From assembly GCF_007830315.1 (NCBI RefSeq), contig NZ_VLKJ01000005.1, positions 62,001 through 126,000 of the forward strand: a stretch of DNA of 64,000 nucleotides. Direction: 5' to 3'. The stretch comes from Novosphingobium taihuense. GTDB lineage: Bacteria; Pseudomonadota; Alphaproteobacteria; Sphingomonadales; Sphingomonadaceae. The position numbers and the translations under genes are program-made. This document shows, piece by piece, positions 50,366-57,446 of the stretch (position 1 is the first letter of the stretch; each line of letters opens with the position of its first letter). The notes beneath the pieces were generated by a model. It worked only from the letters and a program-made list of their open reading frames with translations. It ran no database searches and had not been told where the DNA came from.

Positions 50366-51367
50366 ATGAGCGCACCTATCGAGAAGACGCCAACCCTTGA
50401 TGATGTGGCGCTGATGGCCGGCGTGTCGACCGCCACGGTCAGCCGCTTCATCAACAACCCCGAGGTCGTCGCCAAGGGCACGGCTGAGCGCATCAGCTCC
50501 GCCATCGCGGCAACCGGCTACATTCCCAATCTGCTTGCGGGCGGTCTGGCATCCAGCAAGTCGAAGATGGTCGCGGTGCTCATCCCCTATCTCACCGATT
50601 CGATCTTCAATGACACGATCCAGACCATGGTCGAGGAACTCTCCGCTGCAGGGACCACGGTCATGCTCGGCCTTACGGGCGTATCGGAAAAGCGCACCGA
50701 GGACCTGATCCGCGCTGCCCTCAGCCGCCGTGTCGACGCGATCATCTTTACCGGCCCTGTCACCCCGCAGGTCGATGCCATGGTGCGCCGCAGCCCGGCG
50801 CTGTTCATTCAGGTGTGGGACCTGCCGGAAGATCCGATCGGCATGGCGGTAGGCTTCTCGCATCATGCCGCCGGGCGCGATATTGCCCGATTCCTGATGT
50901 CGCGAGGCTATCGTCGGCCTCATGTGGTCACGGCGGAAGGCGCCCGCGCCAACATGCGCCGTGCCGGCTTTGTCGAGGAATGGCAGTCTACCGGGCATGA
51001 GCCGCCCAGCGAATCCACGGTGAAGGTGCCATCCAGCTTCGGCCACGCCCGTCGGATCTTCGCCGAAATCCGCCGCCTGCCCGAAACGCCCGACGTGGTG
51101 GTCTGCGGGTCCGACTATCTTGCCCAAGGCGTAATTGTGGAGGCACTGGCCGCCGGGCTGCGGGTGCCGGAGGATATCGCTGTCGTCGGCTTCGGCAACA
51201 GCTCCATTGCGGGCGAGATGCGCCCCACGATCACATCGGTTGAAGTGGACGGTGCCCGTATCGCGCGCGAGGCCATCGCCGCCATCCGCAAGCATCGCCC
51301 GCATCAACCGCCTGCCGAACGCTGGGTCGATGTCGGCTTCCGGCTCGTCGCCCGCGAAAGCGCCTAG
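50366..51367 (+). CDS. LacI-family transcriptional regulator
   Basis: A 333-residue regulator. The N-terminal HTH with hinge is PTLDDVALMAGVSTATVSRFINNPEVVAKGTAERISSAI, and the hinge leucine lies in PNLLAGGLAS. The periplasmic-binding-type core follows (VAVLIPYLTDSIFND, DAIIFTGPV, PDVVVCGSDYLAQGVIVEAL, DIAVVGFGNSSIAGEMRPTITSV), as in the gluconate-type GntR/LacI subgroup. It binds CG-centred palindromes and releases them on sensing a sugar or acid. AGCGMTTGC elements before lacI, the P450 and both import modules are candidate targets. Stops interlock with the convergent SDR gene. Confidence 0.9.
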   Translation: MSAPIEKTPTLDDVALMAGVSTATVSRFINNPEVVAKGTAERISSAIAATGYIPNLLAGGLASSKSKMVAVLIPYLTDSIFNDTIQTMVEELSAAGTTVMLGLTGVSEKRTEDLIRAALSRRVDAIIFTGPVTPQVDAMVRRSPALFIQVWDLPEDPIGMAVGFSHHAAGRDIARFLMSRGYRRPHVVTAEGARANMRRAGFVEEWQSTGHEPPSESTVKVPSSFGHARRIFAEIRRLPETPDVVVCGSDYLAQGVIVEALAAGLRVPEDIAVVGFGNSSIAGEMRPTITSVEVDGARIAREAIAAIRKHRPHQPPAERWVDVGFRLVARESA

Positions 51368-52140
51368 CGCGTCAGGTATCCTCCTTCCACGGCCAGGCTG
51401 TGCCCGGTGACATAGCTTGAAGCGTCGGAGCACAGCCAAGCGCTGGCCTCTGCCACTTCCTCGGGCCTTCCGAAGCGCCCGAACAGGCTGAGGGCAGGGG
51501 CGAAGTCCTCTTCGGTGAAGCCGGTCGTCTCCAGCGCACCGCGCAGCATCGGCGTGTCGATCGCGCCGGGCAGCACCGCGTTCACCCGGATGCCACGCCC
51601 TGCATATTCGAGGCTGCCGGTCTTGGTCAGGCCGATCACGCCATGCTTGGCCGCGACATAGGCTGCGTTGTTCGGCTGCGGACGGACTGAACTGACCGAG
51701 CCGATGTTGACGATGGAACCTGAAGAACCCTGCGCAAGCAACTGTCTGATCTCGTATTTCATGCATAGCATGACCGAGCGCAGGTCGACGCTGAGCACCT
51801 TGTCGAACACGGCCATGTCCGCTTCGTGGATCGGCAGATTATCGGGTGTGATCGCCGCGTTGTTGACGGCGCAATCGAGCCTGCCGAACGTGTGGACTGT
51901 CTCGGCGACGAGTGCTTCGACTTGCGCTTCGTCGGCAACGTCGGTGCGAACGGCATGTGCGGCGCCGCCTGCGTCGCGGATCGCGGCCACGGTTGCGGCG
52001 GCTGTGTCCGGGTTGATGTCAGAGACGATGACTTTTGCCCCGCGCGCGGCGAGCAGGCGGGCGGTTGCCGCACCCATGCCGACGCCTGCGCCGGTGACGA
52101 TGGCGACCTTGCCTTCAAGCGATACCAGGTTGGGATTCAA
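51364..52140 (-). CDS. SDR-family oxidoreductase 4 (end of the Rieske operon)
   Basis: A 258-residue classical SDR with TGAGVGMG (cofactor loop), D41 for NAD preference, NNAA, Ser148 and Tyr161/Lys165 in YVAAK. The start is taken as TTG 52140: it overlaps the cytochrome c stop (TTGA) and has AAGGAG seven bases upstream. The ATG at 52164 would add eight residues inside the cytochrome gene. Last gene of the minus-strand oxygenase operon; it may oxidise a diol or alcohol made by the Rieske enzymes. Confidence 0.85.
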   Translation of the reverse strand: MNPNLVSLEGKVAIVTGAGVGMGAATARLLAARGAKVIVSDINPDTAAATVAAIRDAGGAAHAVRTDVADEAQVEALVAETVHTFGRLDCAVNNAAITPDNLPIHEADMAVFDKVLSVDLRSVMLCMKYEIRQLLAQGSSGSIVNIGSVSSVRPQPNNAAYVAAKHGVIGLTKTGSLEYAGRGIRVNAVLPGAIDTPMLRGALETTGFTEEDFAPALSLFGRFGRPEEVAEASAWLCSDASSYVTGHSLAVEGGYLTR

Positions 52141-52532
52141 GACTTTGCTCCTTGTGCAATCCATGCGCGTATCTTGGCCGTGTCGGCATCGTCGAGCGGG
52201 AAGCCGCCGAATGGCATGCGCGCACCTTGTCCGCCGTGGTCCAGATGCGTGCCTTCAATTTTCATCACGAGATAGGACTTGCCCGGCTCGCCCGGTGCGA
52301 CGCGCAGGATCGCGGGCGCACCATCCGAGGGCTTGCCGACGAGGAAGCCGATGGCTGCATCGCCAATCAGGGACATGCCGCCCGCTTCCTCGCCGGTCAG
52401 GTGGCAAGTGGCGCAGTTCTGCTCAAGGATCGGAACTATTTCCTTTTGATAGGAGATGGTTGCGGCCGGTTCCTCAGCCTGCGCCGAGATAGCGAGCGCC
52501 ACCAGCCCCGCGCCGAGCGCGAGCCATTTCAC
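52137..52532 (-). CDS. Small c-type cytochrome in the Rieske operon
   Basis: A 131-residue secreted cytochrome with a signal peptide (ending AISAQA) and haem site CATCH (40-44). The C-terminal part has GEPGKSYLVMKIEG and RMPFGGFPLDDADTAKIRAWIAQGA; the Met in GARMPFGG is the likely sixth ligand. The pattern is that of the planctomycete-type / flavoenzyme-partner cytochromes. GTG start overlapping the stop of the small Tat-type ORF (GTGA). It probably accepts electrons from a periplasmic dehydrogenase, which is not intact here. Confidence 0.83.
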   Translation of the reverse strand: MKWLALGAGLVALAISAQAEEPAATISYQKEIVPILEQNCATCHLTGEEAGGMSLIGDAAIGFLVGKPSDGAPAILRVAPGEPGKSYLVMKIEGTHLDHGGQGARMPFGGFPLDDADTAKIRAWIAQGAKS

Positions 52533-52741
52533 GCCGACACCGCATGGCGCCCGGCGATGCAGCCGAAGGTCACTGCCGGGCCGCTGCCGACGCACAGCAC
52601 GTCGCATTCATGATCCCAGTCCGCTGCGGGCGCATCAGCAGCCTTTGCGGCCGTGGCGATGCCTCCGCCTGCGGCCACTGCTGCCACGACACCTGCGCCG
52701 GCCAGCATCTGGCGACGATCCATACCTCTTGGCTTGGTCAC
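52529..52741 (-). pseudogene. Short Tat-signal flavoprotein N-terminus (probable remnant)
   Basis: A 70-residue ORF: VTKPRG, then MDRRQMLAGAGVVAAVAAGGG (twin-arginine signal), then DWDHECDVLCVGSGPA. The last piece is the start of an FAD-binding Rossmann fold, as in 3-ketosteroid dehydrogenase/fumarate-reductase-type flavoproteins (DWDxECDVLVVGSGxAG). It then breaks off (VTFGCIAGRHAVSA) where the family continues for several hundred residues. GGGGAGAG before the GTG at 52741 and the GTGA overlap with the cytochrome gene show it is still translated in the operon. Most likely a deletion remnant of a flavocytochrome dehydrogenase; a functional micro-protein cannot be excluded. Confidence 0.6.
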
Positions 52742-52787
52742 TGTCCTGCTCTCCCCGGATGTGTCCATTTGCGGCAGGAACTGGGCG

Positions 52788-53222
52788 CTATCTGGCGTTT
52801 TCGAGCGTACCCGACAGCGGCATCAGGAAGTCCATGGTATAGCGCGTCGCCTTCCAGCCAGCTTCGGTGCGGCGCACGTCAAAATAGTAGCGACCATTGA
52901 CGGTCACGGTGCTGCCGTCCTTGCCCTGGCCCATGCCGATCACATAGGCGCGCATGGAGGCAGTATCGCCATCGTAGGCGGTGACCGCAAAGTTCGTCAG
53001 GTAATGAGCGTGGTGCGCCATGTTGGCGAAGACGTTGGTGAAGAAGGCGCGGATGCCATCGTGCCCTTCGAGCGCGGCGAGGCCGATGCCGGACAGGTCG
53101 AACACCGCGTCCTCGGTGAAGACTTCGAGAATGCCATCGATGTTGCCGATGGTGTCAACGGCGTGGGCATAAGTGATCATCAGGTCCTGAATCGCGATCC
53201 TGTCTTCGACCGGGCACTGCAT
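52788..53222 (-). CDS. SnoaL/NTF2-like protein 1
   Basis: A 144-residue cone-shaped alpha+beta barrel protein: IAIQDLMITYAHAVDTIGNIDGILEVFTEDAVFDLSG, HAHYLTNFAV, and a C-terminal GRYYFDVRRTEAGWKATRYTMDFL. Members include small subunits of ring-hydroxylating oxygenases, polyketide cyclases and dehydratases. AGAGGAAA precedes the ATG. In an operon with two Rieske alpha subunits it could be a non-canonical beta subunit or a dehydratase/isomerase. Confidence 0.8.
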   Translation of the reverse strand: MQCPVEDRIAIQDLMITYAHAVDTIGNIDGILEVFTEDAVFDLSGIGLAALEGHDGIRAFFTNVFANMAHHAHYLTNFAVTAYDGDTASMRAYVIGMGQGKDGSTVTVNGRYYFDVRRTEAGWKATRYTMDFLMPLSGTLENAR

Positions 53223-53259
53223 TCTCGTTTCCTCTCAGATACTTATGGTTTTTGGTGCA

Positions 53260-53277
53260 TGTTTCCCCGGGGAAACA
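53260..53277. repeat. 18-bp perfect palindrome
   Basis: TGTTTCCCCGGGGAAACA is fully symmetric. It lies in the 67-base gap between the VOC gene stop and the SnoaL-like gene start, inside the operon. It is not followed by a T-run in either direction, so a protein-binding or mRNA-processing site is as likely as a terminator. Confidence 0.6.
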
Positions 53278-53289
53278 CTTTGAAGAACA

Positions 53290-53841
53290 TTATGTGAACA
53301 ATGGCCGTATCGGGTCAGTCACCCCGTCCCACTCCGCCGCGCCTTGGGCGATGCGGGTAAAGGCCGATGTCTGGTTTTCATCTTCTTCGACGATCTCGAT
53401 CATGCAGCCGAGCGCCGCTGACGTGTCGACGTAGCAGAAGCGCATCGCACCGAACTTGCCGTCGATGGCCACGGCAAAGCCCTGATCGACATAGCGCTGG
53501 CGGCAGGCGTCATAGTCGCCCGTGTAGATGCAGAAGTGGTGGAAGCCGGTCTGGCCCTTGGCGATGGTATCACGATAGGCGCTGGGGCGGTCGCAGTGCT
53601 GCTGGATCAATTCGATTTGCACGCCGCCGGACTGTGCGAGCGCGACCGAGAAGTCGATGCCTTCGGACGGTGTCCCGCGATAGGTCGCCTCTGCCAGCTC
53701 GATGTGCGGGACCATGAAGAACGGGCCGATCCCGGTGGTCGCGATCCACGCCTGGACAGCGGCTTCCACGTCCTCGACGATGAAGGCGGCCTGCATGACG
53801 TGGGGGCCGACCTGCCCGGGGGTGATGGTGGTGCTGGCCAT
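53290..53841 (-). CDS. VOC-superfamily (glyoxalase/dioxygenase fold) protein
   Basis: A 183-residue vicinal-oxygen-chelate protein with two beta-alpha-beta-beta-beta repeats. The first holds HVMQAAFIVEDVEAAVQAWIATTGIGPF; the second holds GFHHFCIYTGDYDACRQRY. Likely metal ligands are His in VGPHVMQ and FHHF and Glu in MIEIVEE. The fold covers lyases, epimerases and extradiol-type dioxygenases; the sequence resembles methylmalonyl-epimerase-like members. AGGAGAGGG precedes ATG 53841. It follows the Rieske gene across an REP element, so expression may be tuned separately. Confidence 0.82.
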   Translation of the reverse strand: MASTTITPGQVGPHVMQAAFIVEDVEAAVQAWIATTGIGPFFMVPHIELAEATYRGTPSEGIDFSVALAQSGGVQIELIQQHCDRPSAYRDTIAKGQTGFHHFCIYTGDYDACRQRYVDQGFAVAIDGKFGAMRFCYVDTSAALGCMIEIVEEDENQTSAFTRIAQGAAEWDGVTDPIRPLFT

Positions 53842-53881
53842 TTGTTGTCCCTCTCCTATTCTTGCAAGACCACCTTCGTGG

Positions 53882-53964
53882 GTCATTGCGAGCACAGCGA
53901 AGCAATCCAGGGCGGTTTGCGCAGCTCTGGATTGCTTCGTCGGCTTTGCCTCCTCGCAATGACG
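53882..53964 (-). repeat. REP-like palindromic element, copy 2 (inverted)
   Basis: The reverse complement matches copy 1 (13468-13560) nearly base for base over about 75 bases, including GGAGGCAAAGCCGACGAAGC; the distal stem differs. It sits inside an operon here, between the Rieske and VOC genes, where such hairpins often protect upstream mRNA or reduce downstream expression. Confidence 0.85.
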
Positions 53965-53973
53965 AAAGTGGGG

Positions 53974-55308
53974 TTATTCCCGCGCCTTGGTCGGATGCCC
54001 CAGCACCATGTCGTTCAGCTTCTCATGGAACCGCTGCACGCGCTTTTCCTGGCCCGGAAGCAGGCAGCCCTTGAAGCCGCGCGAGTTGAGACCCTGCTGC
54101 TGGGTCGTGCCGATCGACAGGTCCTGATCGGCGACGTAGCCGACCGACACGCCATCGCCGTAAGTCGAATGGCGGGCGATGGCATCATGGCGCAGCGGGG
54201 CCATGCCGACAGGAGTCAGCACTTCGGGCATCTTCGCGTTCGGCGGATAGAGGCACCAGTGCTGGAACACGCACTTTTCGGGGTCGGTCGGGTGCGGTTC
54301 GGTGCGCAGGATCTGGCACTGTTCGGGCGACATCGTGATCGTCAGGTTGGGGAACAGCGTGCAGTGGAAATAGTCCACCAGTTGCTGGTCGGTCATCGAC
54401 GAATAGTCGTAGCCCGCATCGGCGCCACGCTCGCGCTTGGCCTTGATCACGGCCTCGCGGATGTCGGCGGTGCGGCCGCGATAATCCTTGGGATCGATGC
54501 CCCATGCTTCGGCCGCTTCATAGAGGCCCGGCGGCACGTCGCCGCTGACGTAGTCCTTGCGGCTTGTGGCCTGGTGGCCGATCATCCACATCGCGTTGTG
54601 GCCGTTCTCGTACATCTCGAACACGGTGGTCGGCAGGCCATCGTTGATAAAGGTGGCGAGTTCTGGGTGGATCGTGGGGAGGTGGTAGCTCTCGTTGAAG
54701 TTGTCGCGGATGATCTTCCAGTTGAAGTCGCAATCGGCCGAGACGTTGAACACGCGCACCCAGTTGTCGAGCTTGTAGCCCGCAAGGCGCTCGGTATAGG
54801 GCCAGAGCCACTCGTGTAGCGGGGCGACATCGTCGTCCATGCACCAGAACACGAACGGTCCCCAGGTATCGCAGCGCAGCTCCGAAAGCGTGACCTTGCC
54901 GCACGGGTTGCCGCCGGCAAAATCGTCCGGGTCCTGCACGTGGACCAGAGTGCCATCGGGATCGAACTGCCAGCCGTGATAGCCGCAGGTCAGGCGCGGG
55001 GCCGAGCCGACATCGCCGAGGACAAGGCGGTTACCGCGGTGGGGGCAGGTGTTGTAGAACGCCTTTACGGAACCGTCGGCCTGTTTGACCATGACGACCG
55101 ATTCCTTGCCGAAGTTGTGGCGGATGAAATCGCCCTCTTCCTCGAGATCGGCCAGAACGCCGCCGAGGTGCCAGACCTTGGGCCAGAGGTGCTTGTTCTC
55201 CAGCTCCATCCACTCGCGCGTGATGTAGCGGTCGGCGGTGATCGTATCGCCGCGCACGGCAACGTCGAACTCCGGGGAATAACGGGAAATCTTGTCCTGA
55301 GCGGTCAT
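53974..55308 (-). CDS. Rieske aromatic-ring-hydroxylating oxygenase, alpha subunit (second)
   Basis: A 444-residue oxygenase. The Rieske site is C88/H90 (CPHRGNR) and C108/H111 (CGYHGW). The mononuclear-iron histidines are H209 and H214 in DNFNESYHLPTIHPE, with D202 as the bridging acid. The N-terminus (ITREWMELENKHLWPKVWHLGG) is usual for the family. ATG 55308 has GAGGA at good distance; the upstream TTG overlaps the SnoaL stop. It differs in sequence from the other two Rieske enzymes, so it probably acts on a different intermediate. Cotranscribed with a SnoaL-like partner just upstream. Confidence 0.9.
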   Translation of the reverse strand: MTAQDKISRYSPEFDVAVRGDTITADRYITREWMELENKHLWPKVWHLGGVLADLEEEGDFIRHNFGKESVVMVKQADGSVKAFYNTCPHRGNRLVLGDVGSAPRLTCGYHGWQFDPDGTLVHVQDPDDFAGGNPCGKVTLSELRCDTWGPFVFWCMDDDVAPLHEWLWPYTERLAGYKLDNWVRVFNVSADCDFNWKIIRDNFNESYHLPTIHPELATFINDGLPTTVFEMYENGHNAMWMIGHQATSRKDYVSGDVPPGLYEAAEAWGIDPKDYRGRTADIREAVIKAKRERGADAGYDYSSMTDQQLVDYFHCTLFPNLTITMSPEQCQILRTEPHPTDPEKCVFQHWCLYPPNAKMPEVLTPVGMAPLRHDAIARHSTYGDGVSVGYVADQDLSIGTTQQQGLNSRGFKGCLLPGQEKRVQRFHEKLNDMVLGHPTKARE

Positions 55309-55331
55309 TTCGGCGTCCTCTTGAATTCTTC

Positions 55332-55850
55332 TCAAACTGGCCAGTCGCGGGTCTGGCTGAAGTCTGTTCCGCGCCTTCCCGGCCGGACCAGCGGATTGCC
55401 TTCGAGGAATCCGTCAGCTGCCTGGTCGGTACGCGCCCAGTCCACTATTTCGCGGCGGCGGCTGATACGCCACTGCCCATTCTTGCAGGTGTATTCGTCG
55501 ACATAGCGCCCGGCGACGACAAGGTCCTTGGGCTCGCCATCCTCGCGGGTGCGGTGCCAGGCGTAGAAGTAGACTTCGCCGCTGGCACGCTCGCCATCGA
55601 CGCTGATCTGGGCCTGCCCGATGATATGCTGGCTGCCGTCGAGATCGGCGAGGAAACCTTGCGCAAAGGCGACGAATTCGTCCGCCGTGCCCTGCATCAG
55701 CCCGCAATCGACCCATGCGTCATCGTGGAATGCGCTGCGGTGGAGTTCCGGGTCGAGCCGATCCTGCCCACGCATGTAGCGGCACAGCGCATCGTGGATG
55801 TCGCGCCGGGCACAGAGGTCGCGGACTTCCGCTTCGAGGTCGAATGCCAT
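55332..55850 (-). CDS. SnoaL/NTF2-like protein 2 (possible oxygenase beta-type partner)
   Basis: A 172-residue NTF2-like protein: VRDLCARRDIHDALCRYMRGQDRLDPELHRSAFHDDAWVDCG, SQHIIGQAQI, and RYVDEYTCKNGQWRISRRREIVDWART. The helix-cone-barrel layout matches SnoaL_4 and ring-hydroxylating beta subunits. It overlaps the Rieske gene upstream by one base (TGATG) and lies 23 bases before the next Rieske gene, so it is placed as a partner of either. Ketosteroid-isomerase-like catalysis is the alternative. Confidence 0.8.
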   Translation of the reverse strand: MAFDLEAEVRDLCARRDIHDALCRYMRGQDRLDPELHRSAFHDDAWVDCGLMQGTADEFVAFAQGFLADLDGSQHIIGQAQISVDGERASGEVYFYAWHRTREDGEPKDLVVAGRYVDEYTCKNGQWRISRRREIVDWARTDQAADGFLEGNPLVRPGRRGTDFSQTRDWPV

Positions 55851-57271
55851 CAGGCTTCTCCCGCGAGGTACTTGTCGACGACCATCTGGAAGTGGCGGAT
55901 GCGCGATTCCTGATAGTTGCCGAGGTTCTGCACACCGACCGCGCTGGCGCGGAAGCCCTGCTGCTGGGCGCGCAGGTTGTCGGTATCCTGATCATAGACG
56001 TGGCCCATCGCGGGATCGAAGCCGGGGGCGGTGGCGTAACTCTGGTCCTCGGCGACGCGGAAGGGCTCGGCAGGTTCGGGCGCGGGCCCACCTTCGGGAT
56101 TGGGGCGCAGGAACAGGATTTCGAACAGGGTACGGTTGGGATCGAGCCCGATCGGGCGGAAGCGATAGACCATCGGCAGCGACAGGCCTGGAAACAGCAC
56201 CATGTTGGGGAACACGTGGTATTCGATGGTGTCGATCATCTCGCTGTCGGAGACCGCCGAGAGATCGCACTGGTAGGCCTCGCCCATGACCTTCCTGAGG
56301 TGGCGGGCCATGACGGTGCGAGCAGTCTCGCCGGGGCCGACGGTGAGGCCCTCGCCACGCGAATCCTTGTCGCCAAGGATCATCGTGGCGAGGAGCTCTT
56401 CCTCGCTGAGGGGGGTGGCGAGGTGGGGGGAATTGACGCCGCTGGCGGCATAGAACCGGGTCACATGGTCCGAATGGCAATCGTACTGCACGTTGGCATC
56501 GCCCACGCCCTTTAGTAGTTGGGGATGGGTTTCGAGGACGTGGTAGGATTCGAGGAAGGCCTCCTGCGCGGTCTTCCAGTTGCAGGGCAGTTCCTTCGCC
56601 ACGTGGACCGCGACATGGCGATTGGCGATGTCCCAGCCGCTGAAGTGATCGGGCAGGGGGGCGAGGAAGTCCTCGAGGCTGGGGCCTTCAGCGCTCGGGT
56701 TGATAAACACGAAGCCGCCCCAGTGGCCGACGCGGGCTTCGGGCAGGTTGGTCCTGGCAGGGTCGATATGCTTGAAGTCCCAGGCGCAGGGGACCTGTGC
56801 CAGCGTGCCGTCGTTGTTCCACGTCCAGCCGTGGTAGGGGCAGCGTAAATTGCTGCCCGAGCCGACGCCCTCGCCGCGCTTGAACTTGGTCGAGCGGTGG
56901 AGGCAGGAGTTTACGAAGGCGCGGACAGACATGTCGTCCTGCCGGACCACGACGTAGGAGAGGTGGCCGACTTCGTAGGTGTAGTAGTCGCCCGGTTCGG
57001 GGATGTGATCCTCGCGGCAGACCCATTGCCAGGTGCGCTTCCAGATCTTCTCGATCTCGGCCTCGAAGATGTCCTGATCGAAATAGCGGTCCACCGAGAC
57101 GGGCGCAGTGCCAAGGAACATCGGCTCCTCCATCGCCAGCACCGGCGGCGGGGGCAGGGCATCGCCTGCGACGATCTGCTGCATGGTGGGCGCGCCGGGG
57201 CAACGTATCGCGGCAAGGTCTTCCGTTTGCGCAGGCTCGGGCAAGCCATGGGGGGTGATCGCGTCAAGCAT
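55850..57271 (-). CDS. Rieske aromatic-ring-hydroxylating oxygenase, alpha subunit (third)
   Basis: A 473-residue oxygenase with Rieske ligands C123/H125 (CLHRS) and C144/H147 (CPYHGW). The iron-site histidines are H244 and H249 in ESYHVLETHPQ. It resembles the Rieske enzyme at 17177-18595 in layout and tail (VYDQDTDNLRAQQQGF...NLGNYQESRIRHFQ), so the two may be paralogues. GGAGAG precedes the ATG. First gene of the operon running to 51364. Its promoter carries an 11-bp inverted repeat whose arm is shared with the other paralogue. Confidence 0.9.
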   Translation of the reverse strand: MLDAITPHGLPEPAQTEDLAAIRCPGAPTMQQIVAGDALPPPPVLAMEEPMFLGTAPVSVDRYFDQDIFEAEIEKIWKRTWQWVCREDHIPEPGDYYTYEVGHLSYVVVRQDDMSVRAFVNSCLHRSTKFKRGEGVGSGSNLRCPYHGWTWNNDGTLAQVPCAWDFKHIDPARTNLPEARVGHWGGFVFINPSAEGPSLEDFLAPLPDHFSGWDIANRHVAVHVAKELPCNWKTAQEAFLESYHVLETHPQLLKGVGDANVQYDCHSDHVTRFYAASGVNSPHLATPLSEEELLATMILGDKDSRGEGLTVGPGETARTVMARHLRKVMGEAYQCDLSAVSDSEMIDTIEYHVFPNMVLFPGLSLPMVYRFRPIGLDPNRTLFEILFLRPNPEGGPAPEPAEPFRVAEDQSYATAPGFDPAMGHVYDQDTDNLRAQQQGFRASAVGVQNLGNYQESRIRHFQMVVDKYLAGEA

Positions 57272-57294
57272 CGGACTCTCCGGGGCTGCCGCTT

Positions 57295-57320
57295 TAAAAC
57301 CGGCAGTGTTGCCTGTTTTA
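57295..57320. promoter_or_regulatory. Operator-like inverted repeat before the third Rieske gene
   Basis: TAAAACCGGCA-GTGT-TGCCTGTTTTA: 11-base arms with one mismatch and a four-base spacer, 24 bases upstream of the ATG. The AAAACCGGCA arm recurs before the paralogous Rieske gene (18613-18636). Likely a repressor or activator site. Confidence 0.52.
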
Positions 57321-57343
57321 TGGACGCGGGCGCGAGTCGGCTC

Positions 57344-57365
57344 AACCTAGCGGTTGCGCTAGGTT
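57344..57365. repeat. Perfect 9-bp stem, 4-base loop hairpin
   Basis: AACCTAGCG-GTTG-CGCTAGGTT lies between the lipoprotein gene stop (57447) and the Rieske promoter. It could end the lipoprotein transcript, but no T-run follows on the minus strand. Its CTAGCG halves recall the TAGCGCTA elements near xylX. Confidence 0.5.
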
Positions 57366-57446
57366 TGCTTGGGGCAGTTGTCGTCAGGGCACCCGAGCCG
57401 GTGCCGCGGTTTTATCGTGGTGAGGCCATCCGAATGCGCAATGCGC

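Noticed and set aside
49301..51766. 821-codon open frame opposite P450, lacI and the SDR end
   Set aside because: Crosses three unrelated genes; antisense composition and no start signal.
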